Notes: generated from the letters alone by a model not told the origin. A stretch of DNA of 64,000 nucleotides from Alloprevotella sp. Lung230 (GCF_014385435.1 NZ_JACSUD010000001.1:186001-250000), one strand, 5' to 3'. Positions 37,111 to 47,231 are shown, counted from the first letter of the stretch. Made by a program: numbers and translations.

Positions 37111-38625
37111 ATGAAAAAGCACTTTCTCCTCCCCACCGCGCTGTTGGCACTCGCGGCACAAGCTCAACAGCGCCCCAATATCATCTATATCATGTGCGAC
37201 GACATGGGCTATGGCGACCTCGGCTGCTATGGCCAAAAACTCATCGCCACGCCCAACATCGACCGCATGGCCCGGCAAGGAATGCGCTTCACGCAGGCCT
37301 ATGCCGGCAGCCCGGTGTCTGCCCCCTCACGCGCCACAATGATGACCGGCCAACACACCGGACACACCCACGTTCGCGGCAATCGAGAGTACTGGGGCGG
37401 ACGCGACGTGCCCAACCTCTACGGCAACAATGCCGAGACCGCCGAGGGATGGGCCGGACAAGAACCCTACGCACCCGACCACCGCATTCTGCCCGAAATC
37501 TTCAAAGCCAACGGCTACACCACCGGCATGTTTGGCAAGTGGGCCGGGGGCTACGAAGGATCGAACTCCACCCCCGACCAGCGAGGCATCGATGAATACT
37601 ACGGCTACATCTGCCAATACCAGGCTCACTCCTACTACCCCAACTTCCTCAACGCTTTCAGCCGTTCGGCCGGCGACACCAAGACCCATCGCGTGGTGCT
37701 CGAGCAAAACATCCGGCACGGAATGCCCGGTGCCGACGACTACCTCCAACGTCGACAGTACAGCGCCGACCTCATCCATCAAAAAGCCCTCGAATGGCTC
37801 GACCGTCAAGAAAGTGGGAAGCCTTTCCTGGGTATCTTCACCTACACTCTGCCCCACGCCGAACTGGCGCAACCGGACGACAGCCTCGTGGCGGCCTATC
37901 GTGGGATGTTCTGCACCGAACGCGCCTATACCCACTCTCACTCGCGCTATCACCCCACCCTCGAAGGACACACCCAGTTTGCCGCCATGATCACGCGCTT
38001 GGATGTGATGGTCGGTGAAATCCTCGACCGTCTCAAAGCCAAAGGGCTGGATGAAAACACGATGGTCATCTTCACCTCCGACAATGGCCCTCACGAAGAG
38101 GGCGGTGCCGACCCTGCCTTCTTCAATCGCGACGGCCTGTTGCGCGGCATCAAGCGTTCCACCCACGAAGGGGGAATCCGCATTCCCTTCATCGTGCGTT
38201 GGCCGGGTCAAGTAGCAGCCGGTAGTGTCAGCCACCATCAGTTTGCTTTCTATGATCTCCTCCCCACTTTCTGCGAAGTTGCCGGCATCCACGACTTCCC
38301 CGCAGCCTACCAAAGTAACGAAAACGACCGCTTCGATGGCATCTCCTTCTACCCCACCCTTCGTGGACGCGAAGAAGCCCAGACCAAGCACGATTTTCTC
38401 TACTGGGAGTTTCACGAAACGAATATGATCGGTGTGCGTCAAGGCGATTGGAAAATGGTGGTGGAACGGGGCAAACCTCGTCTTTACAACCTGAGCACCG
38501 ACCTCCACGAAGACCACGACATCGCGGCACAGCACCCCGATGTGGTGCGCGCGCTCATCGACATCATCTACAAGCAGCACACCGACAGCCCGCTCTTCCC
38601 CATCACCCTGCCTCAACGTCCGTAA
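37111..38625 (+). CDS. Secreted S1-family sulfatase, serine type
   Basis: The product (504 residues) would remove sulfate esters from host glycans in the envelope or outside. After a signal peptide ([19 protein letters not shown]) comes [21 protein letters not shown] with metal-binding Asp residues. The formylglycine motif is SAPSRATMMTGQHTGH, with Ser70 as the residue to be oxidised, so it needs an anaerobic sulfatase-maturing enzyme encoded elsewhere. Further motifs are GKWAGGYEG, TSDNGPH and the C-terminal LYWEFHE...GVRQGDWKMV. It is co-directional with the ricin/GEVED gene 27 nt upstream. A damaged duplicate lies at 47908-48445. Confidence 0.93.
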   Translation: MKKHFLLPTALLALAAQAQQRPNIIYIMCDDMGYGDLGCYGQKLIATPNIDRMARQGMRFTQAYAGSPVSAPSRATMMTGQHTGHTHVRGNREYWGGRDVPNLYGNNAETAEGWAGQEPYAPDHRILPEIFKANGYTTGMFGKWAGGYEGSNSTPDQRGIDEYYGYICQYQAHSYYPNFLNAFSRSAGDTKTHRVVLEQNIRHGMPGADDYLQRRQYSADLIHQKALEWLDRQESGKPFLGIFTYTLPHAELAQPDDSLVAAYRGMFCTERAYTHSHSRYHPTLEGHTQFAAMITRLDVMVGEILDRLKAKGLDENTMVIFTSDNGPHEEGGADPAFFNRDGLLRGIKRSTHEGGIRIPFIVRWPGQVAAGSVSHHQFAFYDLLPTFCEVAGIHDFPAAYQSNENDRFDGISFYPTLRGREEAQTKHDFLYWEFHETNMIGVRQGDWKMVVERGKPRLYNLSTDLHEDHDIAAQHPDVVRALIDIIYKQHTDSPLFPITLPQRP

Positions 38626-38692
38626 AGTCGCATCCCCGCCTTTTGCTCCCTCAGCCCAACACTATCCGGGAGCGATGGCGCACAATTCATCC

Positions 38693-38732
38693 TATCCGCA
38701 GCACCACTCACCAGGTGTTGCGGATATTTTTT
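38693..38732 (+). terminator. Terminator of the sulfatase operon
   Basis: TATCCGCAGCACC pairs with GGTGTTGCGGATA (13 bp, one G-U) around an 8-nt loop, followed by six T. The copy at 48513-48552 is preserved. Confidence 0.88.
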
Positions 38733-38912
38733 CGGAAAGGCATAAGCCTACCTTTCCACAAAAGCCGAAAGAGGCCATGGCAACCACCCGTGTTGATGCC
38801 TCTCACACATTTTTTTATTATAATCGCTTCTCACACGATTGCATCAAACGGGGGCGCCATGGCCGAAGAAAAGCAGTGGGTCAGCACCGCTTAGGAGGAG
38901 TTTCTGCCCATC

Positions 38913-39521
38913 TTATCGCCGACGGAAGACGATGTTCATAAACGTCTTGTCCGTCACATCGGGCGAGGCGGGATTCACGAGGTTGTAACGCAGTTTGCCG
39001 TCATTGGTGATTTGCACACTCGTGAAGACAGTGTTGTCAAAGTAGGTCACAAAATAGTCTAAGTCGGCCTTCGCCACAACGGGGAGGTTCACCGTAGCAG
39101 CAGGGCTCTTGGCCGTGCTCGCCGGTGTGGTCACGTTAAACTGGTCGTAGTACATCTGATAGAGATCTATCTCGAAGTTCGTGCCGTTGTAGGCTGGGTC
39201 GCCCGTGTCGGTGGGCAACACGATGCAAGGCATGTAAAAGAAAAGCGGCCAGGCACCGTTCATCGCGCCCACTACACCTTGGGGATTGGTCACCAGCACT
39301 TGATTGGGCGCGTAGTTGTTGGACTTGCCCGCATCATAATTGCCAGAAGTGTCGGTCGTGATGCCTTCTCCCGTCTTGGGGAGTGTCTGGATGCGCAGGC
39401 TGCCGCTCACGTCCAGCGACTCGGTTGGGGTGCGGGTGTTCACGCCGACGCGTTCGGTTTGTGCCAAGGCTGTCAGAGAGAGAAGAAAGCCGCCAAGGAG
39501 GCTGAGGAGTTTGAGTTTCAT
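38913..39521 (-). CDS. Small secreted partner protein, copy 1
   Basis: The 202-residue product has a signal peptide (MKLKLLSLLGGFLLSLTALAQ) followed by TERVGVNTRTPTESLDVSGSLRIQTLP, which resembles the VGINTxNPxATLDVxGxLRI segment found at the head of many Bacteroidota surface and tail-fibre-like proteins. The rest (YFVTYFDNTVFTSVQITNDGKLRYNLVNPASPDVTDKTFMNIVFRRR) is not recognised. It follows the giant gene on the same strand after 107 nt containing a hairpin but no clear promoter, so the two are probably co-transcribed. A paralogue occupies the same place after the second giant gene, which implies a functional pair. The ATG at 39521 is chosen for the signal peptide. Confidence 0.8.
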   Translation of the reverse strand: MKLKLLSLLGGFLLSLTALAQTERVGVNTRTPTESLDVSGSLRIQTLPKTGEGITTDTSGNYDAGKSNNYAPNQVLVTNPQGVVGAMNGAWPLFFYMPCIVLPTDTGDPAYNGTNFEIDLYQMYYDQFNVTTPASTAKSPAATVNLPVVAKADLDYFVTYFDNTVFTSVQITNDGKLRYNLVNPASPDVTDKTFMNIVFRRR

Positions 39522-39628
39522 CTTGAGTATAGGAATTTGGGTGAAACATATTGTTTGAAAACGACATCGTCTGAGCAAGCAGACCGATGGCCGAAAAAGG
39601 CATCGGCACTGCTCCTCATTCGATTGGA

Positions 39629-42600
39629 TTATTCAGATTTAACGCGCGTTCTGATGTGGGGATTAACATAGGCCGCACGCATCTTCTTGAAGTTGACCGT
39701 AATGGTCGGCGTAGTGTGTGCACAAGTGCCGACGGTCGGTGTGACGGTGCGGCGATAGTAGACTTTCTCCAACTTAAACTTCTGCGTCTCTTTGTAGTTG
39801 GCGGTCGTGCCTACTGTTGTCCACGTGCTACCGTCCGTGCTACGTTCCCACTTGTAGGAAGCGATGGTCGTACCGTTGGTTTGCAACGAACCACCCGTCA
39901 GGGTGTAGCCCGTAGATCCCTTGCGCACCGTACGCTCCAATTCTGCAGGTGAAAGCGTCTGAATAGGACCGGGTGTTACCACAACTTTGGCTTCGTCGCT
40001 TGTATGCTCGCATCCCTTGTAAGTCGTCACGCGACGGAAAGTATAAGTGCCGGGATTGTCAGCTTGGAATGCATAATCGGCTAAGGTTGCTCCTGCAATA
40101 TCACTGAAGTTCGTTCCATTGGAATCTTGCTTCTGCCATTGGTACTTAGGCGTTCCCGGTGTGTTGTCGGTGTAAGACTGTGCTGCACCGGGAGAGAGGG
40201 TAGCTGTAGTGCCTTGACAGATGGTCTGCACCGCCGGCGTCCAAGTAGGAGCACCGATGTCGTCGACCACAACAGTAATGGTAGCGTTGATGGGAGTAGT
40301 ACAATCAGGTAGAGTAATCACCGCATGATAAGCTCCCGACATCACTCTGGTCGCCGCCCCCAAATCAAGTATGCGATTACTTTGATGTGTACCATTGGGT
40401 AGCGTCCAAGCATAGGTTGCCCCAGGGAAATTCGGCATCGTAAGTTTGAGATTATTTCCCACACATAGTTGTTGGGTTCTACTCAAACTAATGCCCAAGT
40501 CTGCGGTTGAGAGTACTGCAGTGACATAATGGATACGAAGACTACCACACTTGTCGTAGATATGAACGCGGTATTTCCGTCCCACATCACCGTATTCGAA
40601 CATCACAGGACCATTCTCTTCTTTCGTTTGCACAACAGGATCACTTTCATTCTCTCCATTCAATAATTGATACTTATAAGGAGGAACACCATCTTGAGCT
40701 GTGACATAGATCTTTCCTTTATTGATTCCACCGCAAGAGTAAGCGACAGTTTCAAAGCGGTTGACCTCATGAGGCTTGTAGGTAAAGGGACCGGCTTCTA
40801 CCACGATATCGCATATATTGTCTCCACGCAGTGTGAGACGGAATTTGCTCAACTTGCCCAGAGCAAAGGGAACATTGACATTTTTCCAAGGGCCACCACC
40901 AAGTCGGTACTCTTTACAGATGATGGTAGTTCTACTGCCATCCAGGTTTGTATAAGAGATGTGTCCACCAGGAGTGACATCCCATCCGGTACAAGTCTGT
41001 ACCATGGTCATATTTTCGAGTTTAGTATCGCGGAAGTTGGTTTCTCTCTTCTCTGCTTTTCCTGTAATGGGTATAGAGAAGCCGCAATCAGGAACTGTAA
41101 GCGTTCCGTTTATAGTTTCTCCCCAGTCAAATATTGGTCCCTGAGAAGAATAAGTCAAACCATTCTGTACGATTGTCCACCCGAGTTTTTGTAGTCCCCC
41201 ATTACCTCTAATATCTGATTTATAAGTAATTCCATCTTTTACGACTGTCAATGTACCATACCCATCATATTGGTTTGAGGGAAGAGGAGTATTAACATAT
41301 AAATAGTTCAGCTGATAAAACATTTTACTCAGCTGCTTTCCATTTTGTGTAAAACTCTGAACTACCGTGTTGGTATATCGGTTGTCACAAGTATTCCCGA
41401 AATAAAAATTAGGCAGGGTGACAGTAGCGGCAGGGGGAAGTTGAATACTTTTGCTATCCAACAACGTACCTTCTGCAGTGTAAAGTTCAAAATCATACTT
41501 TGTATTTGGAGTATAGTTAGCAGGTAACTCTGTTTCATAGGTAGAGCCTATATGTGGATAAAGTAGTTCCTCAAGTAACGTATGAGTTCCATCTCCAGTA
41601 TATACTTTAAGAATATATGGTCCATAGCAAGTGTTTACTTCTTCTGAAAGTCGTATTCTAATTCTTGATGTTTTACAATTTTTGGAAATCGGACTGGACA
41701 AAAACATTCTAGCATTGGGAGCAGGAATAGGTACAATCTGTGATTGATAAAGAAGAAAATTATCTGCAGTATAGAGACGTATCATATACGTTTTTCGATT
41801 GTTCCCCAAATGATAGACACCTGTCGGTTTTACCTGACGCAGCACTTGATTACCAATTACGGTACCATTCATCTCGTTCACCACAAGGGTTATGGTTTCA
41901 GGCATATCGGGATTAACCAAACGATTGGCATCAACGGTAGGTAAACCACAATAAGTTGTAGATGGGGTTTCACAAGGCTTTATCGTCCCTGTGGATACTT
42001 GAGCAGGAATAGACGAACACTTGAACTTAATCGTAATCTTATCTATACCCCAAGGTCGTACGGTAAGTTCTTTTCGTTCTCCATTGAAAGGAACATTCTT
42101 CATTTCATGTCCAAAAGTATCATGATAGTCTACTGTAATGATATCATCCCATAATAATCTGTCTCCTGCTATACTTTTGACGCCACCTAATATACCTAAC
42201 AAAGGCGAGTAGTTAAAATAATACTTACTTTTATCATACGATATATATAAGCTGGAAGAAGCATCATAATTATATGGATAACGGAAGCAGCCTCCCCACC
42301 AAAATAAGTTATTAGGATTTGCTATACTCGTAATGTTGCAGTCAAGGAGGAGCGTTTTACAGTGATTTTCAATTTTTACTTTATACGCCCCTGCTGGAAG
42401 ATTTCGGAAAGGTGTTATGGCTTCCAAATAACCAGATATATCCGTAAGATGTAGAGGTTTAAATCGAATGGGAACACTTACCCCTGATGGTGCTTCTGTA
42501 ATAGTAAACTCATAATCATCATTGAAAGGAATGGAGATACCATTAGAATATCGATTATCCTGCTGGAATCGAAAAGCCAAGTATCCTGTGGAGCAACCAT

Positions 42601-45600
42601 TAAATGAAGGACGTGTTGCTTGTGTATCTTGGATGATATTCATATCCGGAGACACCGTTTTGAGAGTAACAGCAACTTGATCGGAATAAGGCGTCAGGTC
42701 TTCTGCACTGAGACCTACAGCCTTGAGAGTATAGTTACCAGCAGGAAGATTTTCAAACACTAATTCCTCAGCTGCATCGTTAGTCGAGAGTTCTTTTTGC
42801 TTCTCAACGCCATCAACCATATAAGTAATCGTGTAGGTAACTTTCGCAAAAGCCGTGGGATTCTCCAATACCTTCACTTTAATTTTACAGTCGTCAAGAC
42901 ATTTGCCATCTACTCCTGTGGCTTGAATGCGTAGACGTACTGTAGGATGACTTGGTGCTAATACCTGAATTTGAGTACTATTTAGAAAATCTAAGGGACA
43001 TCCTTTTTTCTGTATGTAGCAATATAATTGGTAATACCCAGAGGGTAACTTGTCAAATAAAACAGGAGAAAAGCAGTCTGTTTTCTTCTTCTGACTATAG
43101 TTTCCGTCAGTGCTCGTCAACGTCCAAAGCAAATTGTCACGAAGACTGATAGGAGGAGTTAGCATCGGGGAGGAAGGATTACCGTTGCTGTAGGGATTCT
43201 GAAGGGATAGTTTTGCTGTGATTGAACCCAATGGGTGTGCAGGCGTACCATCCGTCTTAGAGGTCGTCACCCAAGGTGTTGGGATATAGACTCCTTGATA
43301 ATAGAGAGCCAGAGTAGAGTACACCTCTTTACCATTGGTCTCGATTGTAAATTTATAGGGTGCACGTGGAGAGTAGTTATCGTTTAGGATGCGAGGTGCC
43401 GAGCTACCGGTATATTCAGTGACATCCACCATAGCCGTCAGTTGCCCTGGTGTCCCAGTTAGACTATGCGAGAGTACATAGTCTGATGCAACATCGTCCC
43501 AGACATAAGTCTTAAATGTATAGACGACCGTAGAGAGCGAAGAATGTGTCCCCGAGACACGGAATGAGGCATGAGGATTGCGTTCATTACATCTTGGCGA
43601 AAGGTGAGCTGATGCTGTCCAATCTTCTCCTTGAAGACTTTCTATCCTCACACTTCGTTCTGGAATACAACTATTGCCATCAATCGTAGCACTCACGATG
43701 TAGGTGTCTGCTGGAAGATTCTCGAACTTCACGTTCTTTTCCAGTCCGTTAACAGTGAGCGTTTTATTAAAACTACCATGAGCAGAACGAACAGTGATAA
43801 GAACAGGAAAAGTCTCTTCAGAGAAAGAGTACATCCAGGCATTCATCGGATTTTTATATACTCCTACAGTGATGGTTCCATTATTGGCCAAATAAGAGGC
43901 ATGCGTCATCTTTATCGGTACAAGATCGGGCTGTATACCATAAGACAGTTTATCCGAGCCCAAAAGAAGATGATTTTGAAGATCATTGGGTACGGTAAAA
44001 TTGTAGGTATAGTTCGGAATACCGCCACACAGCAAACTAGGAGTTGTTATGACCATACGATAATTACCACTGGGAAGCTTATCTTCGAATTTATTATTGT
44101 AAGACTCTAATTTCCCTTCTTTATAGAGTACACCGCTATCTGCATTATAGAGATGATAAGGATATCCCTCGTATATTTTATTGAAACTAGAGAAACTCAT
44201 TGAAGTCTTCCCCAAAACTTTTGTCCCACATGCACCTGACGTAGAGAAGTCTGTTACTGTTAGCTCAGATTTCAGTTCAAATGTTTTCTCTAATTTTATC
44301 GTGGGATCGCATTGCAAATAGGACGTAAATTTATAATTCCCTGGTGGAAGATTTTGTAAGACAGAACCAAACTTACCATTGCGATAGGGCAGTCCATCCT
44401 TTTCTAAAGTCCATAGGCATTCATCTGGTGAGAGGCCTATATATGCACCTCCATTCCCAGATGTTCGTGGATTCATTCCACTGATATCGACTTCTCCATT
44501 ATCATAACAAGGTAGAGGAGATTTAGTAACTCTTATTTGAGCATAAGCTGAGTTCCAAAAAGAAGCTTGGGTAAGCTCCGACACCGTTACATTTTTCTTC
44601 TTGGTATATATTCCACAAGAGGGACGTGCAATGACCAAATAATTTCCGGCAGCTGGAACAGAAACTCGCATAAAGCCTTGATTACTATAATCAGGCACAT
44701 ACTTTCCCTTCCAGACAGAGGTACCATCCTCCTTTTTTATTTCGAAGTCTGTGTCTAGGAATTTTGCAATCTCACTCCCATCAGGCTTAAATTCAATCGC
44801 ATAATCAGGGATACATTGATTCATTTTCACCAAAGAACGAACGGATAGGTCAAAAGTTTTCCCTGTCAGAGGAATCCTGACGGGGTTATACCTATTATCT
44901 GAAATCGAAACCAACCCATTACACTCCAAGATGAATCGTGCTGCATAACTCGTATAGGAATCATCAGCAGGAATATCATTAAAAACGACTTCACCACTCC
45001 ACCCCACTGGCATAGATTGGCTGGCCAATGTAATTCCATCGGGTGAAATGATTTCTACAGTGCCCGCAAGCCGAAGAGGAAGACCCTGGGCATTAGTGAC
45101 ATTCACTTTTAGTTTTCCTCCCTCTCCCGTGCAGACCCCGGTAGCATAAGCAAGAGCTCCCAAGATGACTCGGGGAGGATATGCATAAGCTTCAAATTCA
45201 TAACTTCGTTTGGTGCCCCCACAGAAGTCAGCCTCTACAACATACTTTTCTTGAAACTTCAGTGTCAGATTTGAAAAGCGGCATTGGGGTTCCGACTCAC
45301 TGTACTGCCAAGTTTTTGTTGCCACGACCTCACCAGAAGCAACGTGGATCAGGCGGAAAGTATGAGAATCGTTAGGGTAGGGATTATTAGTTTCACAGGT
45401 AATAGTAACCTTCCCACATGGGTTTTGATTTAATGGAGAGGCATCGTATCTTACGCTGAGCTGCAACTCTACATTTTTCACGGAGAAATCTTTCAACATC
45501 ACGACATTACAGTTGTCAGCAGTGAGACGAAGTGTATAGTCGCCTATCGGTAGGTCCTTAAAACCTATCTTAAAATCCTTGCTGGCATCAGTCGTTGTGG

Positions 45601-46504
45601 TTTTGAGCACTGTAGTTCCTCCTTTGGGCAAAACCTCAGCAGTCATACTCGTAACTCCGGATAGTCCTGAAAGTTGGCAATTGTAGGAAGAACCACAATT
45701 TCCTATGGCCCCGCTGATTTCTTCTTTATTGACTTGAAAAGGAGTAATCTCTACGTCCTTAGTCAGCACTATGACATCGCCATCCCACGTGGCACCCGGA
45801 GTAGTCAAAGAGGGGTGCAACGTGACACAAGCAGGTGTAGCCCGCGCTTCAACACGATATTTTCCGGTGGAGAGGTTGCTGAAGGACTCGGGCATATTCG
45901 GTGTCGTAGAAGTGAGCGTATTGATTAGTGCAGCACCTTGATAGAGACGCCATTCCACCTTAGAAAACCCAGACATCGTAAGTCCCATCGTGATTTTTCC
46001 CTTTGTCCCATCACAACCACTCGCAGGTTCTGTGGTTATGAACATATCTGCATCCGTGATGGATTTCTCTGTGTATGTGTATTGCCCGCCTGGGCTTTCA
46101 TCCCACGGTTGTTCGAAATTCTTTACAATGTCAACGGTTTCTGTATGTTCTCCTCCTGTACCAAAACCAGTCACTTTAATTGCAATCTGTTGTCCATTGA
46201 ACCAATCTGCAAGTTCAATATAAGTAGGTACATCTGAGGGAACATCTTGAGTTACGTACCCCTTATTATTAGAATATTTCACTTGCAGTTCGTAGCGCAG
46301 AGTTTGAATGCCGGGTACTGCATTACGATAGTTAAGAATTACACCTCCATACGTATTGCAATTTGTATTTCCAGAAACAATCGTCACAGAAAAGTCTCTG
46401 GGATTAAGTGCCGGCATCCCCTGCGCCTGCACCAAAATGGGGCAGAGGAGGGCGAAGAGCAGGAAGAGGGCGCTTCGCACGAAGTGGTTTTGTAAGGTTT
46501 TCAT
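39629..46504 (-). CDS. Giant SprB-repeat-type secreted surface protein, copy 1
   Basis: The product is 2291 residues. It has a signal peptide (MKTLQNHFVRSALFLLFALLCPILVQAQ) and then about ten or more beta-rich modules that end in a pattern such as FKDLPIGDYTLRLTADNC, FENLPADTYIVSATIDGNSC or FRNLPAGAYKVKIENHC, as in SprB repeats. A stretch DGVPPYKYQLLNG near residue 2010 is also SprB-like. The last 280 or so residues hold two Ig/PKD-like domains (ICQGTTATLSPGA...YQWQKQDSNGTNFSDIAGAT). SprB-type proteins are T9SS-exported adhesins, so this is probably a cell-surface adhesin or fibre. I see no standard T9SS C-terminal domain. The gene is clearly richer in A+T than its neighbours. A promoter and a G tract lie upstream. 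Confidence 0.85.
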   Translation of the reverse strand: MKTLQNHFVRSALFLLFALLCPILVQAQGMPALNPRDFSVTIVSGNTNCNTYGGVILNYRNAVPGIQTLRYELQVKYSNNKGYVTQDVPSDVPTYIELADWFNGQQIAIKVTGFGTGGEHTETVDIVKNFEQPWDESPGGQYTYTEKSITDADMFITTEPASGCDGTKGKITMGLTMSGFSKVEWRLYQGAALINTLTSTTPNMPESFSNLSTGKYRVEARATPACVTLHPSLTTPGATWDGDVIVLTKDVEITPFQVNKEEISGAIGNCGSSYNCQLSGLSGVTSMTAEVLPKGGTTVLKTTTTDASKDFKIGFKDLPIGDYTLRLTADNCNVVMLKDFSVKNVELQLSVRYDASPLNQNPCGKVTITCETNNPYPNDSHTFRLIHVASGEVVATKTWQYSESEPQCRFSNLTLKFQEKYVVEADFCGGTKRSYEFEAYAYPPRVILGALAYATGVCTGEGGKLKVNVTNAQGLPLRLAGTVEIISPDGITLASQSMPVGWSGEVVFNDIPADDSYTSYAARFILECNGLVSISDNRYNPVRIPLTGKTFDLSVRSLVKMNQCIPDYAIEFKPDGSEIAKFLDTDFEIKKEDGTSVWKGKYVPDYSNQGFMRVSVPAAGNYLVIARPSCGIYTKKKNVTVSELTQASFWNSAYAQIRVTKSPLPCYDNGEVDISGMNPRTSGNGGAYIGLSPDECLWTLEKDGLPYRNGKFGSVLQNLPPGNYKFTSYLQCDPTIKLEKTFELKSELTVTDFSTSGACGTKVLGKTSMSFSSFNKIYEGYPYHLYNADSGVLYKEGKLESYNNKFEDKLPSGNYRMVITTPSLLCGGIPNYTYNFTVPNDLQNHLLLGSDKLSYGIQPDLVPIKMTHASYLANNGTITVGVYKNPMNAWMYSFSEETFPVLITVRSAHGSFNKTLTVNGLEKNVKFENLPADTYIVSATIDGNSCIPERSVRIESLQGEDWTASAHLSPRCNERNPHASFRVSGTHSSLSTVVYTFKTYVWDDVASDYVLSHSLTGTPGQLTAMVDVTEYTGSSAPRILNDNYSPRAPYKFTIETNGKEVYSTLALYYQGVYIPTPWVTTSKTDGTPAHPLGSITAKLSLQNPYSNGNPSSPMLTPPISLRDNLLWTLTSTDGNYSQKKKTDCFSPVLFDKLPSGYYQLYCYIQKKGCPLDFLNSTQIQVLAPSHPTVRLRIQATGVDGKCLDDCKIKVKVLENPTAFAKVTYTITYMVDGVEKQKELSTNDAAEELVFENLPAGNYTLKAVGLSAEDLTPYSDQVAVTLKTVSPDMNIIQDTQATRPSFNGCSTGYLAFRFQQDNRYSNGISIPFNDDYEFTITEAPSGVSVPIRFKPLHLTDISGYLEAITPFRNLPAGAYKVKIENHCKTLLLDCNITSIANPNNLFWWGGCFRYPYNYDASSSLYISYDKSKYYFNYSPLLGILGGVKSIAGDRLLWDDIITVDYHDTFGHEMKNVPFNGERKELTVRPWGIDKITIKFKCSSIPAQVSTGTIKPCETPSTTYCGLPTVDANRLVNPDMPETITLVVNEMNGTVIGNQVLRQVKPTGVYHLGNNRKTYMIRLYTADNFLLYQSQIVPIPAPNARMFLSSPISKNCKTSRIRIRLSEEVNTCYGPYILKVYTGDGTHTLLEELLYPHIGSTYETELPANYTPNTKYDFELYTAEGTLLDSKSIQLPPAATVTLPNFYFGNTCDNRYTNTVVQSFTQNGKQLSKMFYQLNYLYVNTPLPSNQYDGYGTLTVVKDGITYKSDIRGNGGLQKLGWTIVQNGLTYSSQGPIFDWGETINGTLTVPDCGFSIPITGKAEKRETNFRDTKLENMTMVQTCTGWDVTPGGHISYTNLDGSRTTIICKEYRLGGGPWKNVNVPFALGKLSKFRLTLRGDNICDIVVEAGPFTYKPHEVNRFETVAYSCGGINKGKIYVTAQDGVPPYKYQLLNGENESDPVVQTKEENGPVMFEYGDVGRKYRVHIYDKCGSLRIHYVTAVLSTADLGISLSRTQQLCVGNNLKLTMPNFPGATYAWTLPNGTHQSNRILDLGAATRVMSGAYHAVITLPDCTTPINATITVVVDDIGAPTWTPAVQTICQGTTATLSPGAAQSYTDNTPGTPKYQWQKQDSNGTNFSDIAGATLADYAFQADNPGTYTFRRVTTYKGCEHTSDEAKVVVTPGPIQTLSPAELERTVRKGSTGYTLTGGSLQTNGTTIASYKWERSTDGSTWTTVGTTANYKETQKFKLEKVYYRRTVTPTVGTCAHTTPTITVNFKKMRAAYVNPHIRTRVKSE

Positions 46505-46597
46505 GATGCTTGTTTGTATTGTTTTCTTTGTTTATTGAGCATTGACGGAATCGGGGCATATACCAAGAAATATACATTCACCGAATTCTACTTTTGG

Positions 46598-46627
46598 CAA
46601 AGCTATAAAGAAAATGCAAATAGACAA
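46598..46627 (-). promoter_or_regulatory. Promoter of giant gene copy 1
   Basis: TTG (46625-46627), a 19-nt spacer and TAGCTTTG (46598-46605) on the minus strand, giving a leader of about 90 nt. The same sequence stands before copy 2. Confidence 0.75.
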
Positions 46628-46660
46628 TATGAAACTTCAAAAATCGAAAGAAAAATTTTA

Positions 46661-46668
46661 CCCCCCCC
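46661..46668 (-). promoter_or_regulatory. Homopolymeric G tract (G8) upstream of promoter
   Basis: Eight consecutive C on the plus strand (G on the coding strand) stand 33 bp upstream of the -33 element of giant gene copy 1. The corresponding tract before copy 2 has nine. Such tracts vary in length by slippage. Confidence 0.7.
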
Positions 46669-47070
46669 ATTTTTGAAAACTGAAGTTTGCAGAAACGCGC
46701 GATAAATGAAACTTTGTTTTCAGAAAGTACAATGCACTCTCCGCCGAGTTTGCATATTTTTCAATCTCTTTGTAAATGCATTTTTTGCAGACACGTTTGT
46801 CGTTGAGGAGAGTTCATTGCCTGATGTCGTTTTTAAGTTTCTTTTCACGGCCAGAAGGGGGATTTTTCATACTGATAGCGAGGAATGGAACTCTATGCCT
46901 TAGTCGTTGATTTTCTAAATCACTGCCTTACAAGTTCTTCTGTCGCCACGAAAACGCCATGGAGTGGCGACGCGTCGCCAAGGTGTTGGCGTTTCAACGC
47001 CAAAGGCGTGGCGATGAAACGCCAACAGCATGGAGTTTTTTGGAAAACGGAGATGCGCGTCACGAGAAGG

Positions 47071-47109
47071 GACAAAAAGAGGCTGAGTCCCGAGAAAGGA
47101 ACTCAGCCT
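47071..47109 (-). terminator. Terminator downstream of the truncated 3' gene fragment, copy 1
   Basis: AGGCTGAGTCC (47080-47090) pairs with GGAACTCAGCCT (47098-47109) with one bulge; the minus-strand product is followed by CTTTTTGTCCC. Confidence 0.75.
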
Positions 47110-47148
47110 ATGGAAATGAAGAAGTGCAGATTATCGCAAGATAGCACT

Positions 47149-47231
47149 CATCTTGAAATGGACAGTGTCAATCTTGAAACAAACAATGCTAATCTCGAAA
47201 GAGGCAGCGCTAATCTTGGAACAGGCGGCGG
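47149..47231 (-). repeat. 21-bp tandem repeats, copy 1 (about four units)
   Basis: Units start at 47149, 47170, 47191 and 47212 (plus-strand core AATCTTGAAACAAACAATGCT and variants). The duplicate at 57004-57108 has five units, so the array length differs between copies. The right-hand unit encodes, on the minus strand, the last codons and stop of the gene fragment at 47210-47505. Confidence 0.85.

Larger units (their letters stand above)
46505..47209. other. Repeat-rich intergenic region, copy 1
   Basis: This non-coding stretch contains, from left to right, the giant-gene promoter, the G tract, a hairpin block (GTCGCCAC/GTGGCGAC at 46942 onward; 17-nt arms at 46978-46994 and 47017-47033 with two mismatches), a terminator and the 21-bp repeats. 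It is nearly identical to 56356-57085. Plus-strand open frames here are conserved only because the region is duplicated and have no other support. Confidence 0.65.
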
